From Flavisolibacter nicotianae (GTDB lineage: Bacteria > Bacteroidota > Bacteroidia > Chitinophagales > Chitinophagaceae), in NCBI RefSeq assembly GCF_003628535.1, contig NZ_RBCI01000003.1, positions 62,001-126,000 on the forward strand: a DNA stretch of 64,000 nucleotides, in the 5' to 3' direction. Below the pieces are notes generated by a model, which saw nothing but the letters and a program-made list of their open reading frames with translations, made no database searches and had not been told where the DNA came from. Each line of letters starts with the position of its first letter. Positions within the stretch are counted from its first letter, which is position 1. The translations under genes were made by a program, and so were the position numbers. This document shows, in pieces, positions 35,196-43,434 of the stretch.

Positions 35196-35411
35196 ATGGA
35201 AATGGAAAACGATCAAAAGAAACGACCGGAAAATCCGGAACAAGATGCGGCCCGCGAACAAAATCCAACATTGCACGAGCCCGGCGCAAAGGTGGCCGAT
35301 TACGGAAATGTAACGGGTGGTTCTGCCAGTGAAGATGCAGAGCAGCATAAGAGTGGCAAGCCGCAGGACAATTCCCGCTCGGCGAACAACGACACGATGG
35401 GTAATCCCTAA
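35196..35411 (+). CDS. Small hydrophilic protein, probably disordered
   Basis: 71 residues from ATG 35196. No hydrophobic core: rich in Asn, Glu, Asp, Gln, Lys and Gly (MEMENDQKKRPENPEQDAAR; HEPGAKVADYGNVTGGSASE). Resembles stress-associated hydrophilins in composition, no homology implied. A terminator follows 8 bp after the stop, supporting expression. It is 21 bp after the histone-like gene and may be co-transcribed. Confidence 0.6.
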   Translation: MEMENDQKKRPENPEQDAAREQNPTLHEPGAKVADYGNVTGGSASEDAEQHKSGKPQDNSRSANNDTMGNP

Positions 35412-35418
35412 GTCGAAA

Positions 35419-35455
35419 GACGTATTGAAAATTCACCATTTTCAATACGTCTTCT
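35419..35455 (+). terminator. Rho-independent terminator after the small protein genes
   Basis: GACGTATTGAAAA (35419-35431) pairs with TTTTCAATACGTC (35439-35451), 7-nt loop, followed by TTCTTTTT. Confidence 0.8.
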
Positions 35456-35465
35456 TTTTAAAAGT

Positions 35466-35747
35466 TTATTCTGTGGGATTGTTCATCACCTGTTGAGCAA
35501 TTTGCTTTTTTAGGTTTTTTTCTTCGGTATCGCCGGAAGAAGTAATGTCGTAAAGCGGCAAAATCGTCGCGGTAGGGTTGTGCAGAATGGTGAAGTGTTC
35601 ACCACAAATCTTCGTCAATTCAGGGTCATCGATAAAAATCGAATAAACGTTGAGAAACGGAACCGGCGTCATACTGGTATCGATCGTTTCTACCTTGTAG
35701 CGAACCACGTGGCCTTTTCCGTTGTAGGGAACCTTGATTTCCTTCAT
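35466..35747 (-). CDS. Conserved-looking small protein of unknown function
   Basis: 93 residues from ATG 35747 (a longer in-frame start exists). Sequence MKEIKVPYNGKGHVVRYKVE, FLNVYSIFIDDPELTKICGE, FTILHNPTATILPLYDITSS is mixed alpha/beta with no signal peptide. I do not recognise the family. It is convergent with the small-protein gene 35196, sharing the terminator region. Confidence 0.6.
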   Translation of the reverse strand: MKEIKVPYNGKGHVVRYKVETIDTSMTPVPFLNVYSIFIDDPELTKICGEHFTILHNPTATILPLYDITSSGDTEEKNLKKQIAQQVMNNPTE

Positions 35748-35844
35748 GTCATCTCTTTTCGCTATCGCTGAAAATTTTATACCGCAGCCCCTTGCGTGCA
35801 AACTGGCAGTTCATTTGCGACAGCTGTTATGGAGGAAAATGAAT

Positions 35845-36378
35845 ATGAAGCAGAAGTTATTGTTGGCAGCTTTCCTGGTAATTGGAATTGTCGTCAGTTC
35901 TGCGGCCCAGACAACGGCTGTAAAAAAGCAGGCGAAACAAAAAACAGCGAAACAGGGTCAAGCAAAAGCGGTAACGGGAAAAACGAAATATGCCGCTAAC
36001 AACAGTTCAACGGTGGTGCTTCGTTCCGTTTCGGAAAACAATGCATATGCGCCGGCAACGCGACCTTTTACCATCACGGATCCAACCATTACGACCCTGA
36101 ATCAGCAGGCTAACGGAGCCGCCGCGGGTAGTTCGAGGATTGCAGGCATGCCCAAAGGGACCTATGGTTTTGCCAATGGAAAACTTTTTTTACGTCCCAC
36201 TACCGCCAATTCATCAGGTACGGTTTCCGGTAGTGGCGCCGTCGGAACCGGCACCACGATCATCGGCGTTGGCACAAGCGAAAACTCGCCGGGTGTCAAT
36301 GGCAAGAACCCCAATGCCGGCACCTGGTTGTGGGGCGACCGGTTGGCAACACGGCCTACAACGACGAAGCAGCATTGA
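35845..36378 (+). CDS. Secreted low-complexity protein of unknown function
   Basis: 177 residues from ATG 35845, chosen because GGAGG at 35831-35835 is then 9 nt upstream (an ATG at 35839 is too close). Signal peptide KQKLLLAAFLVIGIVVSSAAQ. The mature part begins Lys/Gln/Ala-rich, then Gly/Ser/Thr-rich (SSGTVSGSGAVGTGTTIIGV). No recognised domain. The end (WLWGDRLATRPTTTKQH) is followed by overlapping open frames in other phases, so a 3' frameshift cannot be excluded. Confidence 0.6.
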   Translation: MKQKLLLAAFLVIGIVVSSAAQTTAVKKQAKQKTAKQGQAKAVTGKTKYAANNSSTVVLRSVSENNAYAPATRPFTITDPTITTLNQQANGAAAGSSRIAGMPKGTYGFANGKLFLRPTTANSSGTVSGSGAVGTGTTIIGVGTSENSPGVNGKNPNAGTWLWGDRLATRPTTTKQH

Positions 36379-36520
36379 TGGGACGAACAATTTTGCAGGA
36401 GGTGGTACATGCCAGCAGAACGGTTTGCCGTCCGTATTGATGGCTTTTCCGCCACGTTTTGCGAGGCCTGGCGTCTGTAGAAAATGGTAAAACGATTTTG
36501 GAAGTTTCTCTTCGTGCCGT

Positions 36521-37453
36521 TCAGGCAGTTTCATTCACTTCCTGCAGTTTGTAATGGGTGGCATAGGAGCGGGGATTGATAGGAACACGTAGGTGATCGG
36601 CCCAGACGCGAGTAAATGCCGCGCCAAAATACAAGATCAGGGATGAGTAAAACACAAACAACAGAAGCAGTACCGCACCGGCTGAAGCCCCGTACAACGA
36701 GTTCAGGTTGCTGTTTACCAAAAGAACCCGCAGGATGTATTTTCCCAGGTTAAAAAGCACGCTGGTCACAAAAGCGCCGGTGAAGGCGATGCGCCAGGGC
36801 GCACGGGCATCGGGTAACAACCGAAAGAGTATGGCAAACCAAAGCGTGACAAATGCCACCGAAAGCAGATAATTCAATACGCCGATAAACTGGTGCGCAA
36901 ACTGGGGGCTGACGTTGGTGATGGTGTGATCGAGGTAGGCTTTCGCTCCTTCCGCCAGGATACTCAAAACAAAAAGGAATGCCGTTCCAACAATGATCAA
37001 AACCGACTGCAGCCGGGTTTTGAGGTTTTGCAGGAAGCTTTCTTCCCGAAGCGGCTTGATGCGCCAAAGCTGGTTGATGGAGGATTTGATCACCATCAGC
37101 AAGGTTGTTGATACCAGAAACAGAAACAGGATACCAGCCACCGTAATCAGCTTGTTGTTCGCCAGCTGCCTGAATGCCCGCAACACATTCACAACCTGCT
37201 GCATCGCTTCGTTGCCCAATACACCTGCCAACGTGCCGTAAAGCTGGTGCCGGACTATAGTGACATCGTAAAACAGCCCCAGAAGCTGGGAAAGAATGAT
37301 CAGGATGAATGGCAGCGCAAAAGACGTGAAGAAAGCTGTGGCGCCAGCCATGCGCAAAGGGTCGTTGTTGGATAAGTTCCGGAAGGCCTTTTTAATCAAA
37401 GAAAAAACCACAGGCACAAAGGAAAGCATTTCCAGTGACAGTACTTCCTTCAT
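36521..37453 (-). CDS. YihY/BrkB-family membrane protein
   Basis: 310 residues from ATG 37453; upstream frame is untypical. Six transmembrane helices are visible: FALPFILIILSQLLGLFY, LITVAGILFLFLVSTTLLMV, SVLIIVGTAFLFVLSIL, VLNYLLSVAFVTLWFAILF, AFTGAFVTSVLFNLGKYIL and SAGAVLLLLFVFYSSLILYF. The opening RMAGATAFFTSFALPF is typical. Members were once called ribonuclease BN; function unknown. Inner membrane. Convergent with the secreted-protein gene 35845. Confidence 0.88.
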   Translation of the reverse strand: MKEVLSLEMLSFVPVVFSLIKKAFRNLSNNDPLRMAGATAFFTSFALPFILIILSQLLGLFYDVTIVRHQLYGTLAGVLGNEAMQQVVNVLRAFRQLANNKLITVAGILFLFLVSTTLLMVIKSSINQLWRIKPLREESFLQNLKTRLQSVLIIVGTAFLFVLSILAEGAKAYLDHTITNVSPQFAHQFIGVLNYLLSVAFVTLWFAILFRLLPDARAPWRIAFTGAFVTSVLFNLGKYILRVLLVNSNLNSLYGASAGAVLLLLFVFYSSLILYFGAAFTRVWADHLRVPINPRSYATHYKLQEVNETA

Positions 37454-37528
37454 TTCGGATCGGGCGAAAACGCAGCGGCAGCGCTGCAAGGGCTATGCAA
37501 AGGGTACATTTCTTGAAACGGAAAAAGC

Positions 37529-37819
37529 ATGCAGACCGGAGATGTTGAATTCTGTCCTCTTTGCGGGCGAAGGCTGGCGAAGCCTTATAATCGTCACCAC
37601 CTGTTGCCGCTGAGCAAGGGTGGTCGCGGTACGGCCACAATCCTGCTTCACAAAATCTGCCACGACAAGATACACGCCGTGTTTACCGAGATGGAACTGA
37701 AACGGCATTTCTATACCATCGAACGACTGCGGCAGCATAAAGAAATCGCGGCCTTTTTAAATTGGATCCAGAAAAAAGAGCCGGAATACTACGACCGGTC
37801 CGTTCGCCGGAAACGCTGA
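37529..37819 (+). CDS. Small HNH-type nuclease-like protein
   Basis: 96 residues. A CPLCGRRL zinc knuckle leads to RHHLLPLSKGG (HH of the H-N-H/His-Me finger), then LLHKICHDKIHAVFTE with the last ligands. The size is close to a bare HNH domain. Standalone HNH proteins often have unknown cellular roles. It lies head-to-head with the YihY gene, and its stop abuts the stop of the lipoprotein gene at 37820. No mobile-element context is seen. Confidence 0.78.
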   Translation: MQTGDVEFCPLCGRRLAKPYNRHHLLPLSKGGRGTATILLHKICHDKIHAVFTEMELKRHFYTIERLRQHKEIAAFLNWIQKKEPEYYDRSVRRKR

Positions 37820-38683
37820 TCATTGCACTGTTTTGCGAAAGTCGTCCATCTTTCTCTTGTCTCCCGAGGCAACCACCGCCAGCCATACGTTGATCTTTGC
37901 GGCCGCCTTGGTGGCGGGGTACTTGGCCAGGAGATAGTCGTATGCTTTTTTGAATTCGTCGTTTAGCCTCGTACCGTTGTCGTCAATGGCCGGGGAGTTG
38001 TCTGCTCCGTTGATGAGGGCATTGGTATAAAAGCGGTTTAGCCGCACAGCATCTGCAGCAAATGACCGCGGAAGTGGCGCGGAAAGAAGTTGTTCGCTCA
38101 GCACAAGGCGGTCAACCAGCTCGGGCATTTCGATGGCGAGCCCGGCATCCAAAAATGTCGGTGTCGAATCCTCTTTTGCCACTAGGTCCAGGTAGTTGTC
38201 GACCGGCCGTGTTGTTTTGGCTTTGATAACAGGCAGGATTGTTTCGTACAAAGGCAAGAAGTATACACCGCCTTCGCCGTCGCCGGCCATTTTTAGTTTC
38301 TTTTTGTGCAGGTCGCTCAAAAAAGCTTTTTGCTTTTCGGTAAGGTTTGTTCTTGCCGGGTCGAGCATGGCAAAATAGTCGGCACTGTCCGTTTGCAACC
38401 GGTCATTTTGGGTTTTTACCACGTCCTGTATCAGCGAAACTACAGCAGCGGCTGCACTGTCGGCGCCGGTACTGTCGTTTGGTGCACGCATGTCATAGAG
38501 ATGAACGGCACTGTCAATTGCTGTTGGCAAAGCCTTGTTGAGCTTTTGCAAGGTGTCGGTAAAGGCAGCCAGGGTAAGCGTGTCAGTTTTGGCCGGCGCT
38601 GTGTTTGCGTGTTTGGGCGTTGTGTCTCCTGTAGCGCAGCCAAGCAGTGCACAGAAAAAAAAGCTGAAAAGGAATGGTTTCAT
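37820..38683 (-). CDS. Lipoprotein of unknown function
   Basis: 287 residues. Lipoprotein signal FFFCALLGC (Cys about residue 16), then a Thr/Ala/Asp-rich linker and a helical, weakly repetitive domain (TLQKLNKALPTAIDSAVHLY, LTEKQKAFLSDLHKKKLKM, LNDEFKKAYDYLLAKYPATK). No family recognised. Its stop is adjacent to the HNH gene stop. Divergent from the small protein gene at 38768, with 84 bp between. Confidence 0.72.
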   Translation of the reverse strand: MKPFLFSFFFCALLGCATGDTTPKHANTAPAKTDTLTLAAFTDTLQKLNKALPTAIDSAVHLYDMRAPNDSTGADSAAAAVVSLIQDVVKTQNDRLQTDSADYFAMLDPARTNLTEKQKAFLSDLHKKKLKMAGDGEGGVYFLPLYETILPVIKAKTTRPVDNYLDLVAKEDSTPTFLDAGLAIEMPELVDRLVLSEQLLSAPLPRSFAADAVRLNRFYTNALINGADNSPAIDDNGTRLNDEFKKAYDYLLAKYPATKAAAKINVWLAVVASGDKRKMDDFRKTVQ

Positions 38684-38767
38684 TGGTCAATTGTATGGAG
38701 ATACAAAATAAGGCAAATTGAATTGGCATAATTCTTTCGCCTGTTCTTCTGCGGCAAAACAAAAAAA

Positions 38768-38986
38768 ATGACAGACGAAAAAGACCTGAATACAAGCAAT
38801 CGGCAAAATATGGAGAACGAAAGCAAGCGGGTAAGTGAACGAGTAGAAACCAGTGGGGATCCTGCGATTGAACGGGACGGCGGCGGTAATGTTGTTAGCA
38901 TTGCGGATCAGCAGGAAGGTAGCATGAACAACGGCGAGTGCGGGGGCAATTTAACGAGTGAAGAGCAAGGTGGAAATTCCTTTTGA
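38768..38986 (+). CDS. Small hydrophilic protein, probably disordered
   Basis: 72 residues from ATG 38768. Acidic, Asn/Ser/Gly/Glu-rich with no hydrophobic segment (TDEKDLNTSNRQNMENESKR; GGGNVVSIADQQEGSMNNGE). Similar in style to the proteins at 35196, 39164 and 39366. Immediately upstream is CTGTTCTTCTGCGGC (38741-38755), a word that recurs as CTGTTCTTCT-TTT-GCGGC at 39080-39097 before the next small gene. Function unknown. Confidence 0.55.
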   Translation: MTDEKDLNTSNRQNMENESKRVSERVETSGDPAIERDGGGNVVSIADQQEGSMNNGECGGNLTSEEQGGNSF

Positions 38987-39163
38987 GAGAAGTTTTGTGT
39001 GCCGGTTTATGGCGAAGGCAACGGTAAAAAACAACAGTTGCGGGATGTTCGTTTCATCGGCAGAAAGACGAAGTGAATGCTGTTCTTCTTTTGCGGCCTC
39101 TTAATGACCGGTAAGACTGACGGGAAGTGACTTTTACCAGCATTAAAATTCAAACGATAAAAA

Positions 39164-39331
39164 ATGGAAAAGCAGGAAAACAAATTGCAGGAGCAACAGG
39201 CGCCACTTAAAAATAGTGACAGGACCTTTGTGCAGGTTGGGCATAACGGAGAGCCGGTCATTCCAAGGGAAGAGCCAAAAAAGGACGACGCGACTGAGCA
39301 GCGGGATGACCTGTCGCAAACCGGCCGCTAA
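39164..39331 (+). CDS. Small hydrophilic protein, probably disordered
   Basis: 55 residues from ATG 39164 to TAA 39329-39331. MEKQENKLQEQQAPLKNSDR followed by VQVGHNGEPVIPREEPKKDD and a polar C-terminus ending LSQTGR. Highly charged, no globular core. Shares the opening ME-K with the next gene (39366), 35 bp downstream. Candidate partner in the same transcript. Function unknown. Confidence 0.55.
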   Translation: MEKQENKLQEQQAPLKNSDRTFVQVGHNGEPVIPREEPKKDDATEQRDDLSQTGR

Positions 39332-39365
39332 GGCCTGTAGTTCTGTCCTTTTTAAAAATTTCGTT

Positions 39366-39608
39366 ATGGAGAAAAACAAATGGGAGCCAGACAAGCGAGA
39401 GGGAAATCCCGATAAGGCCTACAGGGATGAATTAGCCGGGAAAGGCAGCTCTTTAACTGACACGCCATCGGAAAGCGATGCCCGTGACAGAGCAAAAATG
39501 GAAAAAGCACGCGGTGGGCAGGGCCAGAAAATAGACGGCGTTCATCCGGATGAATTACAGGATGACGATGGTGAAAGCATACGGCGGGAAACGCTGGAAA
39601 ATAAATGA
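39366..39608 (+). CDS. Small hydrophilic protein, probably disordered
   Basis: 80 residues from ATG 39366. The frame is open 150 bp further upstream, but that part overlaps gene 39164. MEKNKWEPDKREGNPDKAYR, then DTPSESDARDRAKMEKARGG and a charged acidic end (ELQDDDGESIRRETLENK). A stretch such as GNPDKAYRDELAGKG could form a short helix. Function unknown. Confidence 0.55.
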   Translation: MEKNKWEPDKREGNPDKAYRDELAGKGSSLTDTPSESDARDRAKMEKARGGQGQKIDGVHPDELQDDDGESIRRETLENK

Positions 39609-39692
39609 GTAAAGCAGCAAGCAACTTTTCGGTGTGCGACAATGAATAGCCGCTTTTCGCTTTCCAGCACCGCACACCAAAGGGTTGAACGT

Positions 39693-39950
39693 TTACTGCA
39701 ATTGTCCTTTCAGGAAACTTTCGATTGCACTGCAGGGAACAAGGAAAGGTTTATCCGTAATCGTAATGTTGAGGGTTTGCCCTGCAATGGTATAGTTGCC
39801 CGTAATCTTATTGCCAAAGACCGACACGTCGAAATCACCGCTGTTGGTGTCGCCGTCAAAATTACCTCCCTGGCTTTGCACGGCCGTTCTTGCTTTGGCA
39901 AGAATCGGTTCCGGCGCACCGGAAAACGGGATCGAAAATTCACACGCCAT
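39693..39950 (-). CDS. Conserved small protein of unknown function
   Basis: 85 residues, no signal peptide. MACEFSIPFSGAPEPILAKA, QGGNFDGDTNSGDFDVS, GNKITGNYTIAGQTLNITIT and DKPFLVPCSAIESFLKGQL give a small alpha/beta sandwich; the pattern 'FSIPFSG...I..A...GG.F.GD...G.F' recurs in Bacteroidota hypothetical proteins as I recall. May bind small molecules or lipids. No partner genes. Confidence 0.6.
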   Translation of the reverse strand: MACEFSIPFSGAPEPILAKARTAVQSQGGNFDGDTNSGDFDVSVFGNKITGNYTIAGQTLNITITDKPFLVPCSAIESFLKGQLQ

Positions 39951-40180
39951 AAATTGTTTTTACAATGTTAAGGAATGGATTCGTGTAACGAAAGGCAAGT
40001 TGCGCATCTGCGATTTACCTGTCATGTCCACTTATCTCCTGTAGCAAATGCTGGTAAGCAATGGCAAGGATAGTGCCATGCATTCGCGATTGCCGGCAAT
40101 GCATTTACCCGGTCAGAACCGGGAATATGGCTAAAGTCCCTATTGAAAAAAAAGAGCCGACCATTCTTTTGGACAAACGC

Positions 40181-41239
40181 TTACTTGGAAAGGATCCTGC
40201 TGAAGCGATGAACGTCTGCCTCTGGTGCAATTGGAAAATCATAGACTATATGCTGGGCCAACTGGTGAGCAAAAAAAGGGGCCAGCGATGCACCCTTGGT
40301 GCCCATGCCGTTGAGGATGCCGATGTTTGGGAACTGCGGATGGAAACCAACGAAAGGTCTTCTTTCCAGCGTTGCAGGTCGCACGGCTGCTTTATGATCC
40401 ACGATTTTGAAAGGAAGCTTCAGCCATTGCGACAAGAGCTGGCTGGCGGTTTGGTAAAAAGTCGGTGAGGGTTTATCGTCTTCAAATTCCCACTGGTAAT
40501 TCGAGCCCAGCCAAAACAGTCCTTCACTCGCAAGGGGGACTAGTAACATTCCCCTTTTGTAGATATGTTGGCGGTCGAGGGAATCACATTCCAGGATCAA
40601 CGCTTCTCCTTTATTGGAGGAGAAGGGCAGGAGCGAGAACCATGGGTTGGAAGTGCCGCCAGTTCCTTCACAAAACACGATTTTCCGGGCAACAATATCA
40701 TGGTAGTGAACTGCATCGTCCTCGTGCTGCACATCTTCCGGCCTGAACTGCTCAGTTCTGAGCTGCCCTCTTTGTTTTAGTTTTTCCTGCCATTGCGAAA
40801 GAAGCACCTGCAGGTGCAGGGTAAAAGCAGGGCCGATCTCTCCGCAGCCAAAGTCATACTGGAAAATGGGATTGAAATGGTTTTGATCAGGGTATGCGTA
40901 CAGGTAAGTGTCGTTCTCCGTCAGGCGCTCGATAAATGTGTTGCGCATTTGCGGCGTGGGAAAAAAATCAATGATGCTTTTTTTGTACAGGAGGGGCGTT
41001 CCCAATTCTTCAGCAATAGTAGCGTATGTCACCCCGGCAAAATCCATCAATTCATCCGCCATCCAGGACGTCGTGTAGCGCCGCCCCGTAACGGGATTGA
41101 TCACGCCGGCTGCCACTTTCGACGAGCTGTTTTCCAGGCCGGCATCTACCACAAGAACTGACTTGCCTTCGCGGTGCAAAAACCATGAAAGAAGCGTGCC
41201 GCAGATTCCTTGCCCAACGATGAGTACATCCACTTGCAT
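40181..41239 (-). CDS. FAD-dependent oxidoreductase (DAO family)
   Basis: 352 residues from ATG 41239. The dinucleotide fold opens VDVLIVGQGICGTLLSWFLHREG (G-x-G-x-x-G at about residues 8-13) and the acidic end of beta-2 is VVDAG. AAGVINPVTGRRYTTSW and VRPATLERRPFVGFHP, GILNGMGTKGASLAPFFA are typical of the glycine oxidase/ThiO and DadA-like families. Substrate unknown; probably an amine or D-amino acid. TACCTTCG ends 4 nt before the ATG. Divergent from ispD, with 85 bp between the starts. Confidence 0.86.
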   Translation of the reverse strand: MQVDVLIVGQGICGTLLSWFLHREGKSVLVVDAGLENSSSKVAAGVINPVTGRRYTTSWMADELMDFAGVTYATIAEELGTPLLYKKSIIDFFPTPQMRNTFIERLTENDTYLYAYPDQNHFNPIFQYDFGCGEIGPAFTLHLQVLLSQWQEKLKQRGQLRTEQFRPEDVQHEDDAVHYHDIVARKIVFCEGTGGTSNPWFSLLPFSSNKGEALILECDSLDRQHIYKRGMLLVPLASEGLFWLGSNYQWEFEDDKPSPTFYQTASQLLSQWLKLPFKIVDHKAAVRPATLERRPFVGFHPQFPNIGILNGMGTKGASLAPFFAHQLAQHIVYDFPIAPEADVHRFSRILSK

Positions 41240-41324
41240 GGCGCGAAGGTAGTTGCAGAAATACTCCAAAATGGGTACAAAGATTCGCTGCAAAAGGAGT
41301 AATTTGCCGGGCTATTTTTATTGT

Positions 41325-42029
41325 ATGGAGAAGTACGCTATCATCGTTGCCGGCGGCATTGGAAAACGCATGGGAAGCGCAGTGCCGAAGCAGTTTTTGC
41401 TGCTGAAAAACAAGCCTGTTTTGTATTACACCATTAAGGCGTTTGTAGAGGCGTATGATGATATCCGGATCATCCTGGTGCTGCCGGAGGAGTATGCCGA
41501 TCTCGGCAGGGAAATCATTGATGCCTACTTTGACTACCGCCGTATTCAAATCACGTCGGGTGGCGAATCCCGCTTTCATTCGGTGCAGAATGGCTTGCGC
41601 CTGATAGAGGAAGAAGGGATCGTATTTGTGCACGATGCTGTCCGTTGCCTTGTGACAACCGATTTGATTCACCGTTGTTACGAACAAACCTTGCAGATGG
41701 GAAGCGCCGTGCCGGTTATTCGGGCCAAAGACAGCGTGCGCATGCTGAACGAGGAACTAAACGACAACGAAGTGCTGGACCGCACGAAAGTGGTGCTGGT
41801 GCAAACACCTCAAACGTTTCACAGCCGGATTTTACGACCGGCTTTTGAAATTGATTACAAAGAACGCTTTACCGACGAAGCAACCGTAGTGGAAGCCTTT
41901 GGCCTGAAGATATCGCTGGTAGAAGGTGAAGAGAACAATCTTAAAATCACCCGCCCCGTTGATTTGCTCATTGCAGAGAAGATTTTGGAGATGCAGCAGG
42001 GCGAGAAAATGGGACTTCTTAACAATTGA
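41325..42029 (+). CDS. ispD: 2-C-methyl-D-erythritol 4-phosphate cytidylyltransferase IspD
   Basis: 234 residues from ATG 41325. MEP-pathway enzyme joining CTP and MEP. Features: AGGIGKRMGSAVPKQF (nucleotide-binding loop, about residues 9-24), HDAVRCLV, QTPQTFH, FTDEATVVEAFG and EENNLKITRPVDL. All expected landmarks are present, so this genome uses the MEP route for isoprenoids; the polyprenyl synthase at 2761 would use its product. AAAAGGAG occurs about 30 nt upstream but is far from the ATG. Confidence 0.92.
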   Translation: MEKYAIIVAGGIGKRMGSAVPKQFLLLKNKPVLYYTIKAFVEAYDDIRIILVLPEEYADLGREIIDAYFDYRRIQITSGGESRFHSVQNGLRLIEEEGIVFVHDAVRCLVTTDLIHRCYEQTLQMGSAVPVIRAKDSVRMLNEELNDNEVLDRTKVVLVQTPQTFHSRILRPAFEIDYKERFTDEATVVEAFGLKISLVEGEENNLKITRPVDLLIAEKILEMQQGEKMGLLNN

Positions 42030-42179
42030 GCAATCTCGCTCGTTGCGAAACCCGCCGCGTACACGCATCAACCGGTTTCCAGCCTTTCTTATAACCACCG
42101 GAAACTTAACACTCTCCGGCAGGTGCTCAACGCAACTTTTACAGATATTTGATACGTCTTTAAAGAGACAACTACAGTT

Positions 42180-42851
42180 ATGTACCAGACCCTGACTTTG
42201 AAACTCGTTTTTTCTTTCCTTCTCCTGGCTTCGTTGCCTTCGTTGGCGCAAAAAAAGCTGGCTGAGGGCTCCATTCTTTACGATATCACGATAAATAACG
42301 GTTCTGACAAGCCGCAAAATGCCGAATTCCTGGATGGTGCAACCAATGCTGTTTACATTAAAGCAGGTAAGGTGCGCACCGAAATGGTGAGTTCTCTGGG
42401 CACGCAGTCGACGATCATCGATCAAACCGGAGGCAAAAAAGAAGTCACAATTTTAAAAGAATACGGTGCGCAGAAATTTATGATCAACCTGGCTGCTGCC
42501 GACTGGGCTGACCTGAATAAAAAATACGAGAACGTTACGTTTACCTACGATCCTTCAGCAACAAAGGTGATCCAGGGATTGTCGGCAAAAAAAGCAATCG
42601 GGAAACTGGGCGATGGCACAACGTTCACCGTTTGGTATACGCCGGATATTACCGTTGATAACAAGGATTTTCAATACGCCAACCGCAATCTGCCCGGTCT
42701 GGCGCTGGAATATGAAACGGTTTTGGGGAACCTGAGAGTGGTGTACACTGTTTCGAAACTGAGTTTTGCGCCGGTGCCGCAAGCCAAATTTGACCTGCCA
42801 AAGACGGGCTTCCGGGTCATGACATACCAGGAAAGCAAAGGCGGGAAATAA
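42180..42851 (+). CDS. Secreted protein of unknown function (GLPGLI/DUF4412-like)
   Basis: 223 residues. Signal peptide ending ASLPSLAQ (about residue 23). Mature part starts KKLAEGSILYDITINNGSD; later ATNAVYIKAGKVRTEM, TVWYTPDITVDNKDFQYANR and NLPGLALEYETVLGNLRVVY. The LPG-[L/I]-x-L-E-Y segment resembles the DUF4412 family of periplasmic Bacteroidota proteins. Monocistronic. Function unknown. Confidence 0.72.
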   Translation: MYQTLTLKLVFSFLLLASLPSLAQKKLAEGSILYDITINNGSDKPQNAEFLDGATNAVYIKAGKVRTEMVSSLGTQSTIIDQTGGKKEVTILKEYGAQKFMINLAAADWADLNKKYENVTFTYDPSATKVIQGLSAKKAIGKLGDGTTFTVWYTPDITVDNKDFQYANRNLPGLALEYETVLGNLRVVYTVSKLSFAPVPQAKFDLPKTGFRVMTYQESKGGK

Positions 42852-42935
42852 AGCACAAGCGATCAATAAAAGGCAATCGGCTCGATTCTAAAAGGCCGGC
42901 GTAATGAATTGGGACAGAAAAAGGAAAAGAGAAAA

Positions 42936-43283
42936 TCAGAATTTTTCCGGAGCGGTTCCAAACCGGATTTTTCCCATCAAAGGCAATTTCTTCAGCGGCA
43001 TGATGTAAGCCGCATTTCCTTTTTGGTATGTAACAACCGGGTTCAGCAGGATAAATTCCTTCTTTTCGGGAGCCGCGAAGAGGTTATTGCATCTGTAATT
43101 GTAATTTGACCGCAGGGAAAAATTTTTGGCACTGTAGGGAAGCAGAACGGTTGCCGCGTCTTTTTTCCCTTTTCTTCCGCCGTCGCCAAGCGTCGCAAAA
43201 GCCGCTACAGATGCGGATAAAAGCACCAACGTAGCTACCTTTTTAAGAAGAAAACATTTCGTTATGACGGACGGCCGGTTCAT
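42936..43283 (-). CDS. Small secreted protein of unknown function
   Basis: 115 residues. The first 30 residues contain a basic start and hydrophobic segment (KKVATLVLLSASVAAFATLG) consistent with a signal peptide; the mature part GGRKGKKDAATVLLPYSAKN, CNNLFAAPEKKEFILLNPVV has no recognised domain. Convergent with gene 42180 and divergent from the TPR gene. Confidence 0.55.
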   Translation of the reverse strand: MNRPSVITKCFLLKKVATLVLLSASVAAFATLGDGGRKGKKDAATVLLPYSAKNFSLRSNYNYRCNNLFAAPEKKEFILLNPVVTYQKGNAAYIMPLKKLPLMGKIRFGTAPEKF

Positions 43284-43434
43284 TTCGGGTCAAAGATAGG
43301 CTGTTTTATTAACATTCTTTCAACTTTCACCCATTTTCTTTACCATTACCTTAACGGCTGGCACTGGATTTTGTGGAATTAATTCGCTGTTTTCCGCTGA
43401 TTTCAGCGTATTTTGTTACAAGGAGATTTTGCCT

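Noticed and set aside
36340-36490. Possible frameshift extending the secreted protein at 35845
   Set aside because: Downstream frames in other phases are open but show no signature; no evidence to prefer a frameshift over the natural stop.
40061-40468. Plus-strand frame over the end of the FAD oxidoreductase
   Set aside because: Mostly overlaps the minus-strand gene; only about 120 bp are outside it and show no features.
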